Source of the DNA: CAYWCV01 sp964629885
Lineage (GTDB): Bacteria > Bacteroidota > Rhodothermia > Balneolales > CAYWCV01
Assembly (NCBI GenBank): GCA_964629885.1
Contig: CAZVRJ010000004.1
Coordinates: 28,086-92,085, forward strand
Length of the DNA: 64,000 nucleotides
Direction of reading: 5' to 3'
The translations under genes were made by a program, and so were the position numbers. The first letter of the stretch is position 1; each line of letters opens with the position of its first letter. Below are positions 54,640-63,644 of the stretch, in pieces. A model generated the notes under the pieces. It was not told the origin of the DNA. It was given only the letters and a program-made list of their open reading frames with translations, and ran no database searches.

Positions 54640-55149
54640 ATGCATTTTTCATTAGACACACCAAAAGCTACGGTGTTCTCGCAGATCGCCGATTGGCTCG
54701 ATGCTCAAGGCTTCACTGCCGCAAACATGGATGATTCTCGTCCTTGGGGTGGTTTCTTTGTGATCGACGAATCTCAGGCACCAGCATTCATAACCACGTT
54801 CTTCCCGCACTTAAGTCTGGCAGATTTTGAGGGTTTCGCCAAGCTCAGCCCCAAGATATTGCTCGTCGCACCCGGAAAGCGACTTTCTTGGCAATACCAC
54901 CATCGTCGATCGGAGATCTGGAAGGTGATTGGTGGCAATGCGGCCATCGTGATCAGCGATACCGACGAGGAGAGACCCGTGCAACAGCTTCAATTAGGCA
55001 CCGTGGTGAACCTAAAGCAGGGTGAGCGTCACCGATTGGTCGGCGCTGATGAATGGGGTGTGATAGCCGAAATTTGGCAACACACCGACGCCAACCATCC
55101 ATCCGACGAGGATGATATCGTCAGAGTTCAAGACGATTTCGGGCGTTAA
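54640..55149 (+). CDS. Cupin protein resembling the C-terminal domain of type II mannose-6-phosphate isomerase
   Basis: 169 residues. DSRPWGGFFVID, LLVAPGKRLSWQYHHRRSEIWKVIGG, VNLKQGERHRLVG and DDIVRVQDDFGR match the PMI-type cupin of GMP/PMI fusion proteins. It lacks a pyrophosphorylase half. Metal-binding His residues are in YHHRRSE and ERHRL. It is probably a sugar-phosphate isomerase; substrate (mannose-6-P or heptose-P) uncertain. Confidence 0.87.
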   Translation: MHFSLDTPKATVFSQIADWLDAQGFTAANMDDSRPWGGFFVIDESQAPAFITTFFPHLSLADFEGFAKLSPKILLVAPGKRLSWQYHHRRSEIWKVIGGNAAIVISDTDEERPVQQLQLGTVVNLKQGERHRLVGADEWGVIAEIWQHTDANHPSDEDDIVRVQDDFGR

Positions 55150-55156
55150 CGAAACA

Positions 55157-55195
55157 AAAAGGGGCGCTGCATACCAACTATGCAACACCCCTTTT
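55157..55195. terminator. Bidirectional intrinsic terminator between the cupin gene and sucC
   Basis: AAAAGGGG at the left pairs with CCCCTTTT at the right, with the stem continuing through an imperfect inner part to a loop of about 5-6 nt. On the minus strand TTTTT-G-TTTC follows, a good U-tract for sucC; on the plus strand a T4 run ends the hairpin. The location is right for both convergent genes. Confidence 0.85.
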
Positions 55196-55218
55196 GAAAA
55201 AAAGATACTAGCCTGAGC

Positions 55219-56427
55219 TTACGAGGCGAGTGCCTTCGTCACAGCCTCAGCAGCTTCTTTGAGAAGCACGGCCGAAATCACGTTCAACCCGCTGTTGTCG
55301 ATGATGACCTTGGCCTCTTCAGCGTTGGTGCCCTGCAGGCGCACGATGATTGGCACTTGGGCGACCTTTGCGGCAATCTCGGGGTCTTTCACGGCTTCGA
55401 TGATGCCGTTGGCTACACGGTCGCAGCGCACGATTCCACCGAAGATGTTAATGAGAATGGCCTTGACGCTTGGGTCGCCGAGGATGATGCGGAATCCGTT
55501 GCGAACGGTATCGACATTAGCCCCACCGCCGACATCCAAGAAGTTTGCTGGATCGCCACCGGCAAGCTTGATGATATCCATCGTAGCCATGGCCAAGCCA
55601 GCGCCGTTTACCATGCAGCCCACGTTACCGTCGAGCTTGATGTAGTTGAGGTTGTGCTTCGACGCCTCTACCTCAAATGGGTTTTCTTCGGCCTCATCGC
55701 GAAGGGCGGCTAATTGTGGGTGGCGATATAGTGCATTTTCGTCGAGATTGATTTTGGCATCGAGTGCCACGATGTCGCCCGACTTAGTAAGCACGAGCGG
55801 ATTGATTTCGAACAAGCTAGCATCGATGGCTTCGTATGCCTTGTACAGAGCTGTTATGAGAGTAACTGTCTTCTTGAGTTGCTCACCGCTCAATCCAAGA
55901 CCAAATGCAAGGCGACGGGCCTGATTTGCCATGAGGGGCATCCCTGGTTCGACCCACTCCTTGATGATGGCATCTGGAGTCTCTTCGGCCACTTTCTCGA
56001 TTTCAACACCACCTTCGGTGCTTGCCATAAGCACGTTGCGTCCACGCGCACGGTCGAGTGTAATGCCCAGGTAGAATTCTTTTTCGATGTCGACGCCGTC
56101 GGTGATGTACAGACGCTGCACCTTCTGGCCGGCATCGCCCGTTTGGATGGTGACCAAAACATCGCCAAGTAACGACTCTGCAGCGGCCCGCACTTCGTCG
56201 ATCGACCAGCAGAGTTGCACGCCTTTAGCGTTGCTCTTTTCGGTTCTTCCTTTTCCACGTCCACCGGCATGAATCTGGGCTTTCACAATAAATAAGGTGG
56301 CACCGTTCTTTTTCATTTCTTCTGCTGCTGCAACGGCTTCATCGACCGAAAAAGCGGGGATGCCATGAGGTACGGCCACACCGTACTGCTTGAGAATTTC
56401 TTTTGCCTGATACTCGTGAATGTTCAT
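55219..56427 (-). CDS. sucC: Succinyl-CoA ligase beta subunit
   Basis: 402 residues, standard for the ADP-forming beta chain. MNIHEYQAKEILKQYGVAVP, VKAQIHAGGRGKGRTEKSN, MVNGAGLAMATMDIIKLAGGDPANFLDVGGGA and NIFGGIVRCDRVANGI are diagnostic. The ATP-grasp domain binds nucleotide and the C-terminal domain binds CoA. The alpha subunit (sucD) is not adjacent. Confidence 0.97.
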   Translation of the reverse strand: MNIHEYQAKEILKQYGVAVPHGIPAFSVDEAVAAAEEMKKNGATLFIVKAQIHAGGRGKGRTEKSNAKGVQLCWSIDEVRAAAESLLGDVLVTIQTGDAGQKVQRLYITDGVDIEKEFYLGITLDRARGRNVLMASTEGGVEIEKVAEETPDAIIKEWVEPGMPLMANQARRLAFGLGLSGEQLKKTVTLITALYKAYEAIDASLFEINPLVLTKSGDIVALDAKINLDENALYRHPQLAALRDEAEENPFEVEASKHNLNYIKLDGNVGCMVNGAGLAMATMDIIKLAGGDPANFLDVGGGANVDTVRNGFRIILGDPSVKAILINIFGGIVRCDRVANGIIEAVKDPEIAAKVAQVPIIVRLQGTNAEEAKVIIDNSGLNVISAVLLKEAAEAVTKALAS

Positions 56428-56756
56428 GCCCTAATAGAATTATGATTCAATGATGTGAATGTGTTGCAGCAGTGTAGTCCGGTTTCAGATGCCCGATTAC
56501 TGCACAGACCCCTAAAATACGAAAATATTTTTTGCCCTGCCCGAACCAAAGCTATCTGTGTTTCGTCTACATTTTGACCGATTTGCATGACATTCAATGA
56601 ATTGTTGCAAATTTTTACACTTCACTTAACCAGTGTTTACAAGAACAACTGAACATTCGGGCACGGTATACGTCTATCTTTTGCTATCAGGATGATACGG
56701 GTCCACGACCGATCTCAAACTGTGGCATAACCTGACAAATACCAATCAACATCCGT
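56428..56756. other. Divergent intergenic region of about 330 bp
   Basis: No open frame here looks coding. It separates sucC (minus) from the small secreted protein (plus). It contains a likely sucC promoter (below) and a TATCTTTT element at 56675-56682 that could serve the rightward gene but lacks a clear -33 TTTG. I see no riboswitch or small RNA fold. Confidence 0.6.
56520..56550 (-). promoter_or_regulatory. Putative Bacteroidota-type promoter of sucC
   Basis: On the minus strand TTTG (56547-56550) is followed by 19 bp and TATTTTCG (56520-56527), matching five of six fixed positions of TAnnTTTG. The transcript would have a leader of about 85 nt. Confidence 0.4.
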
Positions 56757-57128
56757 ATGAAAACGTACTTCCGCAATCTGCTTATTGCTGTATTTATTGC
56801 CCTGCCAACAATCTTGATCGCCCAACCGGGTCAACAACGTCCACAGCTCGACCCTGATGAGTACGCAAAGAACATGATTACGCAGCTGTCGGAGAAAGTG
56901 GAACTAAGCGACGGTCAAAAAGATTCTCTTACGGTCGTGTTCAAGGGTTTCATGGAATCGCAGCGCGAGGCCATGGCCAACCGCGATCGCGACAAATTAA
57001 TGTCACTTCGCGAGAAGCGCGACAAAGACGCCGAGAAAATCATCAAAGACAAAGCCAAGATCAAAACCTATCGGAAGTTTATCGAAGAACAAACACCGAT
57101 GGGTCGCGGACCAAGAGGCAACGGTTAA
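56757..57128 (+). CDS. Small secreted Spy/CpxP-like or unknown helical protein
   Basis: 123 residues: signal peptide ending about ILIAQ (residue 22), then a highly charged helical region (YAKNMITQLSEKVELSDGQ, and QREAMANRDRDKLMSLREKRDKDAEKI in part), and a Gly-Arg tail. Small periplasmic helical proteins of this size (for example Spy/CpxP-like) sometimes sit before outer-membrane proteins. It is 58 bp upstream of a large beta-barrel gene and probably co-transcribed. Function not recognised. Confidence 0.8.
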   Translation: MKTYFRNLLIAVFIALPTILIAQPGQQRPQLDPDEYAKNMITQLSEKVELSDGQKDSLTVVFKGFMESQREAMANRDRDKLMSLREKRDKDAEKIIKDKAKIKTYRKFIEEQTPMGRGPRGNG

Positions 57129-57186
57129 CAGACCCCCTCGTTATCATCAGACTTTTCCCCAATCCAATCAATTCATTTTAACGCTC

Positions 57187-60129
57187 ATGCGTCGATCTCT
57201 ACAAGCAGGCCTATTGATGGCCGCAACCATTTGCATTCTTTTTTTGCCCACGAGCATTCTGGCACAGACAATGGGTCCGACGGGCCAAATTCACGGCACC
57301 ATTCTTGATGCCAAAGACCAGAAACCCATTGCAGGTACAACAGTTCAGCTCATCAGCAAAGCCGACAGCACACAGCGGCGCATCACCGTTTCGGACGTGA
57401 CCGGTAAGTTCGGCATCACGCGTGTTCGTCCAGGCGACTACACACTTCGCCTGAGTTTTACCGGCTACAAATTAATCACTCGTGATCTTACCATAGGGCG
57501 AGACAGCCTGAACCTAGGTCCAATCCTCGTTGAGGAAGACATCCGAGTACTTGGCGATGTGACTGTCGAAGGCCAAGAAATTCGTGCCGAACAAAAAGGA
57601 GACACCCTCATCTTCAATGCTGCCGCATATAAAGTTAACCAGGATGCTACTGCTGAAGATCTTGTAAGGAAAATGCCGGGCATCACGATCGAGAACGGTC
57701 AAGTTCGCTCGGGTGGTGAGGCGGTTCGTCGCGTTTTAGTTGACGGACAAGAATTTTTAGGAGATGACGCCACGGCAGCATTAAGAAATTTACCAGCTGA
57801 GATTATCAGCCGTGTTCAAGTTTTCGATCGCCAAAGCGATCAAGCTTCCTTTACGGGTTTCGATGATGGCAATGCAGAACGTACCATCAACATTTTGACG
57901 ACCGGTGGAGTTAGCAGTGCTCAGTTTGGAAAGATCTACGCTGGTAACGGAACCGAAAGCCGCTACAATGCAGGTGGAAACCTCAGTTGGTGGAACGGGC
58001 AGCAGCGACTTTCCGTAATTGGCTTGAGCAATAACATGAACCAGCAGAACTTCTCGCAGCAAGACCTTTTGGGTCTTCTTAGCGGTGGCGGTGGCGGTGG
58101 TGGTGGCGGTCGTGGCGGAGCTGGAGGCGGTGGTGCTCCTGCGATGGTCATGAACTTTGTAGGTGGTGGTGGATTTGGTGGTGGTGGTGGATTTGGTGAC
58201 TTTTTCACTGGTCAGCAGAGTGGCATCAACAAGACACACTCTCTGGCTATGAACTACACCAACCGTTTCAGCCCAAAGGTGAATGTCAACGCGAGCTACT
58301 TCTTTAACCAGTCGAACAACAACAGCACCAGTGCATTCGACCGTAATTATTTCGGTGAAGTGCTGTCTGGACAGATGTACCAAGAGAACAGTATTTCGAA
58401 CATGAAGAATGGAAATCACCGACTGAATGGACGTGTGACATGGACCCTCGACGAGAGAAACTCGTTCATCATATCGCCACGCATGAGCACGCAGAATAAT
58501 AGTTCGCAATACTCGAACGACGGTACAACAACGATGGATTTGTTGACATTGCTCAATACAACACAAAATGTTACTTCCTCCAACTCGTCAGCGTTCAGCT
58601 TTGGTGGAAATTTATTGTACCGCAGAAGCTTCGAGAAGCGCGGACGCACATTCTCCATTAATGTGAACAACAACCTCAACAACCGTGATGGCGAAAGTAC
58701 CCAGCGCTCATTAAACAACTTCTACGGTATGGGAATGGGTGGAGCAGACATCATTCAAAGAATTGATCAGATTTCGAATAGTCCTAGCGACAATACGACA
58801 TGGTCTGGTAGCGTGAACTACACTGAGCCGGTCGGTACTCGCAGCCAGTTTCAGTTGAATTACAGCCCGTCGTGGAACTATTCTGACTCTGACCGTTATA
58901 CGTATGCATGGGATGAGTTCACATTGGGCTATACCAGAGTTGACTCCATTTTGTCGAACGAGTTCGACAACAAGAACTTCACGCAGCGTGCCGGCTTGAG
59001 CTACCGTTATAACTTTGAGAAGATCAATTTCAACATTGGTGCCAACTACCAAAATCAGCGCCTCATAAGCGAGCAGCTCTTCCCAGAGACATTTTACGGA
59101 AGCTCCTCTTTCAATAGCGTGCTTCCAGACGCCATGATGACATATCGTGTACGCCAGAATAGCCAGTTCCGCTTGCAGTACCGTGCTTTTACCCGCACAC
59201 CGAGCATCAGCCAGTTGCAAAACGTGATCGACAACTCGAATCCGCTTCGCCTGTCGTCGGGAAATCCTGACCTGGGTCAGCAGTTCTCACACAACGTAAA
59301 CCTGCGTTACAATCTTACCCGCGTGGCTCAGGGCCAAACATTCCTAATTATGGGTAATGTGACCGTTGCCGACAACTACATTGGCCAGTCGACATTCTTG
59401 GCGCAGCGCGACACGCTAATCGCCGACGGTGTGATCTTGCGTCGTGGTGCACAATTCACTCGTCCCGACAACCTCGGCGAGCAGATGAGTTACCGTACGT
59501 TCGCTACCTACGGCTTCCCGTTTAAGCCCTTGAAGAGCAATGTGAACATGAACTTGGGTGCCAACCTAACACGCACCCCTTCACTGATCAATAACGAGAC
59601 CTTCTTCTCGAACAACCTTGGATGGAACACCGGTGTGAACGTGAGCAGCACCATCAGCCAGCAGCTCGACTTCAACTTTGCATATCGCCTGAACTTCAGT
59701 ACGGTGAGCTACGACCAGCCGAATCTGGCCGATAACTCCTACAATCAGCAAACCGGCACATTCCAGATCACGTGGATGCCGCTGAACAAGTTTGTCTTTG
59801 TTCTCGACTATGCATTCAACGCTTACAACGGGTTAGGCGAAGATCTTGACCAGACGTTATCTGTACTTAATGCAGCCGTTGGTTACAAATTCCTCAAGCG
59901 TAACGCAGGCGAGTTGCGTCTTACCGGATTCGATTTGTTCAACAAGAACACCTCGATCAACCGTCAAATTACCGATACGTACATTCAGGACAATCTCGTG
60001 CAGGCATTGCCGCGCTATTTCGTCTTGAATTTCACGTACAATCTCAGAAACTTCAATACAGGACCTCAACCACAGCAGCGCGGACCTGGCATGCAAATGC
60101 CGGGCGGTATGCGTGGACGTGAGTTTTAA
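57187..60129 (+). CDS. Large outer-membrane beta-barrel protein with carboxypeptidase-like regulatory domain and plug
   Basis: 980 residues. Signal peptide (about 1-27), carboxypeptidase-regulatory-like domain (about 35-115; GTILDAKDQKPIAGTTVQL, GDYTLRLSFTGYK), a plug-like region (about 125-240; VLVDGQEFLGDDATAALRNLPAEIISRVQVF), and a long barrel follow. A striking Gly-rich loop (about residues 298-340) interrupts the first barrel part. It resembles the OMP_b-brl_3/TonB-dependent receptor group. No SusD partner is adjacent, so substrate is unknown. A strong terminator follows. Confidence 0.9.
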   Translation: MRRSLQAGLLMAATICILFLPTSILAQTMGPTGQIHGTILDAKDQKPIAGTTVQLISKADSTQRRITVSDVTGKFGITRVRPGDYTLRLSFTGYKLITRDLTIGRDSLNLGPILVEEDIRVLGDVTVEGQEIRAEQKGDTLIFNAAAYKVNQDATAEDLVRKMPGITIENGQVRSGGEAVRRVLVDGQEFLGDDATAALRNLPAEIISRVQVFDRQSDQASFTGFDDGNAERTINILTTGGVSSAQFGKIYAGNGTESRYNAGGNLSWWNGQQRLSVIGLSNNMNQQNFSQQDLLGLLSGGGGGGGGGRGGAGGGGAPAMVMNFVGGGGFGGGGGFGDFFTGQQSGINKTHSLAMNYTNRFSPKVNVNASYFFNQSNNNSTSAFDRNYFGEVLSGQMYQENSISNMKNGNHRLNGRVTWTLDERNSFIISPRMSTQNNSSQYSNDGTTTMDLLTLLNTTQNVTSSNSSAFSFGGNLLYRRSFEKRGRTFSINVNNNLNNRDGESTQRSLNNFYGMGMGGADIIQRIDQISNSPSDNTTWSGSVNYTEPVGTRSQFQLNYSPSWNYSDSDRYTYAWDEFTLGYTRVDSILSNEFDNKNFTQRAGLSYRYNFEKINFNIGANYQNQRLISEQLFPETFYGSSSFNSVLPDAMMTYRVRQNSQFRLQYRAFTRTPSISQLQNVIDNSNPLRLSSGNPDLGQQFSHNVNLRYNLTRVAQGQTFLIMGNVTVADNYIGQSTFLAQRDTLIADGVILRRGAQFTRPDNLGEQMSYRTFATYGFPFKPLKSNVNMNLGANLTRTPSLINNETFFSNNLGWNTGVNVSSTISQQLDFNFAYRLNFSTVSYDQPNLADNSYNQQTGTFQITWMPLNKFVFVLDYAFNAYNGLGEDLDQTLSVLNAAVGYKFLKRNAGELRLTGFDLFNKNTSINRQITDTYIQDNLVQALPRYFVLNFTYNLRNFNTGPQPQQRGPGMQMPGGMRGREF
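58081..58200 (+). repeat. Gly-rich low-complexity coding segment
   Basis: GGT/GGC/GGA codon runs encode a Gly-rich loop with interspersed Phe, Ala, Arg and Met. It sits inside the beta-barrel gene at 57187-60129 and might be an extracellular loop or a linker. Confidence 0.8.
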
Positions 60130-60146
60130 ATGTATTTGATTGGAAC

Positions 60147-60182
60147 AAAGGCCCTGCCCTGATCGGCGGGGCCTTTTTTTTT
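60147..60182 (+). terminator. Strong intrinsic terminator after the beta-barrel gene
   Basis: AAAGGCCCTGCC pairs with GGCGGGGCCTTT (one G-U pair) around the loop CTGATC and is followed by a run of T residues through 60182. It lies 18 bp after the stop codon. Confidence 0.93.
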
Positions 60183-60222
60183 GGGTTGCACTACGATCGC
60201 TTTTCTATTATCATACAACGAA

Positions 60223-60236
60223 TGTAACCGCTTACA
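60223..60236 (+). promoter_or_regulatory. LacI-family/cre-like operator before the sugar transporter gene
   Basis: TGTAACCGCTTACA is a 14-bp near-palindrome with one mismatched pair about the central CG. It fits the LacI-family operator shape (TGTAA-nCGn-TTACA) and the cre consensus TGWNANCGNTNWCA. It is 27 bp before the start of the SLC45-like transporter and just after the strong terminator. The cognate regulator is not in the window. Confidence 0.6.
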
Positions 60237-60263
60237 TAAATTGATAATCGAGAGTTTGATTCT

Positions 60264-61598
60264 ATGAAGCCAGCACATACGCCCAAGCCAAAACTCAGTT
60301 TCTGGGACCTGTGGAACATGAGCTTCGGCTTTATGGGGATCCAGTTCGGGTTTGGTCTCCAGAATGCGAACGTAAGCCGAATTTTTGAGACACTCGGTGC
60401 TGCCAAGGACGACATTCCGATTCTGTGGCTTGCTGCTCCGGTCACAGGTTTACTAGTTCAACCCATTGTTGGTTACCTGAGCGATCGCACATGGAGTCCA
60501 CGTTGGGGTCGTCGCAGGCCGTTCTTCCTTATCGGTGCCATACTTGCGTCAATTGCTCTCATCATGATGCCGAACTCACCCGCTCTTTGGTTTGCGGCGG
60601 GCATGCTTTGGATCTTGGATGCATCCATTAACATATCGATGGAACCGTTTCGAGCACTTGTGGCAGATAAGCTGCCTAGTGAACAAAGAACCAACGGCTT
60701 TGCAGTGCAGACCTTCTTCATTGGCGTAGGGGCAGTCGTTGCATCGGCACTACCTTATATGATGACGAATTGGTTTGGGGTCATAAACACAGCAGCTCCG
60801 GGCGAGGTGCCACAATCGGTCGTGTTGTCGTTTTATATCGGGGCATTCGTATTTTTTGCAACCGTATTGTGGACCGTTCTTCGTACTCGGGAGTATCCCC
60901 CTGTCGACATGGCTGCATTTGAGCGGGAAAAGCGTGAGACTGCCGGTTTCTTCAAAGGGTTTGCCAATATCTTCAAGTCGATGGTTGGCATGCCCAAAAC
61001 GATGATGCAGTTAGCTGTTGTGCAGTATTTCACGTGGTTTGCACTTTTCTGCATGTGGATCTACACGACAAGTGCCGTAACCAGCCATGTGTATGGCACG
61101 TCTGACACTACCAGTATTCTCTACAATGAGGGAGCCGATTGGGTGGGGATATTAATGGCGTTGTATAATGGTGTGGCTGCTCCGGCCGCATTTATACTGC
61201 CAGCTCTCGCATCCAAAATCGGACGTAGGGCGGTTCACATGATCTCGCTGATCATCGGTGGAATCAGCTTGGCATCGATCTACTATATCCAATCGCCGAC
61301 GATGCTTCTGTTACCGTTTGTGGGAATCGGCATCGCCTGGGCAAGTACACTCACCATGCCGTATGCTATTCTAGCTGGATCGTTACCCGACGAGAAGATG
61401 GGAGTTTACATGGGTATCTTCAACTTCTTCATCGTAATTCCCCAGATAACTGCAGCAACCATCTTGGGTTTTATGATGCGCAATTATTTCGGCAACGATG
61501 CCATCTGGGTGCTCGTATTAGGTGGCGCCTCAATGGCCATCGCTGGCCTGATGGTAATGTTCGTCGACGATGTCGACGATGTTGTGGCTCAGCCGTGA
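60264..61598 (+). CDS. MFS transporter, SLC45/sugar-proton symporter-like
   Basis: 444 residues with 12 predicted helices. RWGRRRPFFLIGAILA between TM2 and TM3, FGFMGIQFGFGLQNANVSRIFETLGA in TM1, and DASINISMEPFRALVADKLPSEQR resemble the SLC45/GPH-type sucrose or maltose symporters. The LacI/cre-like palindrome upstream is consistent with sugar-induced control. The stop overlaps the convergent next gene by 10 bp. Confidence 0.9.
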   Translation: MKPAHTPKPKLSFWDLWNMSFGFMGIQFGFGLQNANVSRIFETLGAAKDDIPILWLAAPVTGLLVQPIVGYLSDRTWSPRWGRRRPFFLIGAILASIALIMMPNSPALWFAAGMLWILDASINISMEPFRALVADKLPSEQRTNGFAVQTFFIGVGAVVASALPYMMTNWFGVINTAAPGEVPQSVVLSFYIGAFVFFATVLWTVLRTREYPPVDMAAFEREKRETAGFFKGFANIFKSMVGMPKTMMQLAVVQYFTWFALFCMWIYTTSAVTSHVYGTSDTTSILYNEGADWVGILMALYNGVAAPAAFILPALASKIGRRAVHMISLIIGGISLASIYYIQSPTMLLLPFVGIGIAWASTLTMPYAILAGSLPDEKMGVYMGIFNFFIVIPQITAATILGFMMRNYFGNDAIWVLVLGGASMAIAGLMVMFVDDVDDVVAQP

Positions 61599-63391
61599 GC
61601 GGCAACCATTAGCTCGTCCATCGACATCAATCTGGATTCCTCCCTCGCTGCGACCGAGTCAAGCGAGGCCAGGTTTTCTTGGTTGAAGGTCTTTGAGGTT
61701 GAAATCTCGCGTAGTTCTTCGATTCCAGCAAGCAAATTTGCGTGTATCGTTGCGAGTTTACCCATTGCTTTGGTATCGGATGGATCCGTCTTGGAGACCA
61801 TCATCGACAGATAGTCGACATACATTTCAAGTTCTTTGGCGAACATGTGTGGACGCTCGGCTGGCGTTAGCTGGGTGCGCCCATAGATGTGGTCAACCAT
61901 TTCCTGAAGGGAGTAAGGGCCATGGAACCAAGCGATGTTCGGTCCAGGGCAAATTGCCTGCTTACCATGGTTCTCCTTAAGGATTCCCAGATTCATGAGC
62001 GAACCATTTCCTAGATGGTCGCAGAGGCAGGCCTTATCGTGCACCTCTTGTATCATTGACGCCCGCGATGAATCGCTGACTTCAAGCGTAGCTATCTGAG
62101 CCAGTTTTAACTCATGGTACTCGTTAGAGGCCGTACAGATGGGCTTGTCGGTGAACTCGGTATTTGTTTGGAGAAAACCCTTTGGACATGGAGATCCTGA
62201 CTTGCCCTTGTTAATTTGCTCTGTGGTCCACACTTCCGATCCACTGCCGCGTAAATTATTGAATGGAACTCCAAGTGGAGACACATTACTGAGATAGAGG
62301 TCATCTTCTGTGGAGTCGGCTAGCTGCTTGCGCGTTGATTCGTCGACATTCGTTGCTTCAGGTACAAGTAGAAATGGACTGCCCCAGCCAACTAAGTCGG
62401 CACCGTACACATCCATCAATCGCTGCATTTCGCCGTAGGTTCCAACACCACCCTGAACAGTGAGCAGAGGTTGGTGGGTGTCGATGGCGTCATGCCAATC
62501 CCATCCCATTTTGTCATACCAAGAGCGGATAAGTGGCCGAAACTCATCCATCAGCTGATCACGTTTTTCACGAAACTCCCTGAGGATGGTTGGCAACAAT
62601 TGTCCGTCGGAGGGGAAGGCGTGTCCACCGCAATTCAGGCCCGATTCGACCCGGAACTCGGCGATTTCGAGGCCTTTCTTGGCCAAAAACTTACCTTGAA
62701 CCAGTGCTGACCGAAAATCGCTCACTTTGAGGATGATCTTCTTGCGAATTGAGCCGGATGTGTCGCGGTAAAAATCGCGGAACTCAGAAAGGTATCCATA
62801 TAGCCTTGGGTTGAAACCTGCCGATAAAACTAAAGCCGACTCCAGTTTACTGTTCGCATATCCACGTAGGGCAGAACTCGCGTCGCTGAACATAGCAGGA
62901 AGCGCATTACCTTGCTTGTCGTAGGTCATGCGATCGACCTTCGACATGATGTTCACGTCGATGGATCCGGCCACCATGCTTGCATTCAGCTCAAACTCCT
63001 GCTCTGGAGTCATGAATTGCAATCCCTGCGCTTTAATCCTGTTCCAAAGCTTTTTGATGTTAGATACATCTGGTAATAGCTCGAAGTACCGGTATTTGTC
63101 GTTACCCTCGTCGAAAGGCAAGCTCTTGATTGCATCAAATTTCTGCTCCACGATGTCGTGTACGAGATCTAGATATGCTGTAATCCTTTTTGCGCGGCTA
63201 TCGGCTGAATTCCTCGAAATCGATGTGAATGGCAGCTGATACTCTTTGGCATATAAAGCCCGAATACGTTCGGTTAGGTGATCATCTACAATTGAAATGA
63301 CCGAGGTTATGCCAAGATGGGCAACTCTGATAGGAGAATCGATGGTGTGACCGGTACCCATCACAGGAATGTGGAATTGATGCATTGTCAT
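61589..63391 (-). CDS. Uncharacterised FMN-like TIM-barrel protein with C-terminal cysteine cluster
   Basis: About 600 residues from the MTMHQF start near 63391 (63385 also possible; the open frame extends to 63445, for 618 residues). It opens HQFHIPVMGTGHTIDSPIRVA, like known FCB hypothetical proteins. LNCGGHAFPSDGQLL and LTVQGGVGTYGEMQRLMDVYGADLVGWG resemble nitronate monooxygenase/IMPDH-type FMN barrels. The last third has Cys at about 420, 437, 473, 475 and 499 (618-codon numbering; SGSPCPKG, PICTASN, KACLCDH, AICPGPN), suggesting a metal or Fe-S site. Function unknown; a flavin oxidoreductase is plausible. Confidence 0.85.
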   Translation of the reverse strand: MTMHQFHIPVMGTGHTIDSPIRVAHLGITSVISIVDDHLTERIRALYAKEYQLPFTSISRNSADSRAKRITAYLDLVHDIVEQKFDAIKSLPFDEGNDKYRYFELLPDVSNIKKLWNRIKAQGLQFMTPEQEFELNASMVAGSIDVNIMSKVDRMTYDKQGNALPAMFSDASSALRGYANSKLESALVLSAGFNPRLYGYLSEFRDFYRDTSGSIRKKIILKVSDFRSALVQGKFLAKKGLEIAEFRVESGLNCGGHAFPSDGQLLPTILREFREKRDQLMDEFRPLIRSWYDKMGWDWHDAIDTHQPLLTVQGGVGTYGEMQRLMDVYGADLVGWGSPFLLVPEATNVDESTRKQLADSTEDDLYLSNVSPLGVPFNNLRGSGSEVWTTEQINKGKSGSPCPKGFLQTNTEFTDKPICTASNEYHELKLAQIATLEVSDSSRASMIQEVHDKACLCDHLGNGSLMNLGILKENHGKQAICPGPNIAWFHGPYSLQEMVDHIYGRTQLTPAERPHMFAKELEMYVDYLSMMVSKTDPSDTKAMGKLATIHANLLAGIEELREISTSKTFNQENLASLDSVAAREESRLMSMDELMVAAHG

Positions 63392-63644
63392 CTGTGTAAG
63401 GAGTTTGAGGCTGATAAAAGGGCAAGAGGTTGTACAATGAACCATGCAAAGTACAACCGATACGTTGAGATTAGCTTCTCATATATTGTTCGAAATTTGC
63501 CTGATCATGCCAAACGAATACCATCAAGCACTATTTGTGCGTTGATAAACCTACGCCATATCTCGAATCGTATTCTGGGAACTTCTGAGAGAAGGCGGTC
63601 GTATCTTGGAAAAATTTTTACACCAACCACAACTCTGTATCGCT
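63392..63644. other. Intergenic region between the TIM-barrel gene and the TapB-like gene
   Basis: This stretch of about 250 bp lies between divergent genes. It contains short AT-rich boxes such as TATATTG but no clear promoter pair, and I see no RNA or repeat. The open frame on its plus strand from 63317 has no homologous look and appears spurious. Confidence 0.5.

Noticed and set aside
57790..58566. Minus-strand open frame of about 258 codons rich in Thr/Ser
   Set aside because: It is antisense to the Gly-rich part of the outer-membrane protein; the Thr and Ser runs only mirror the Gly codons.
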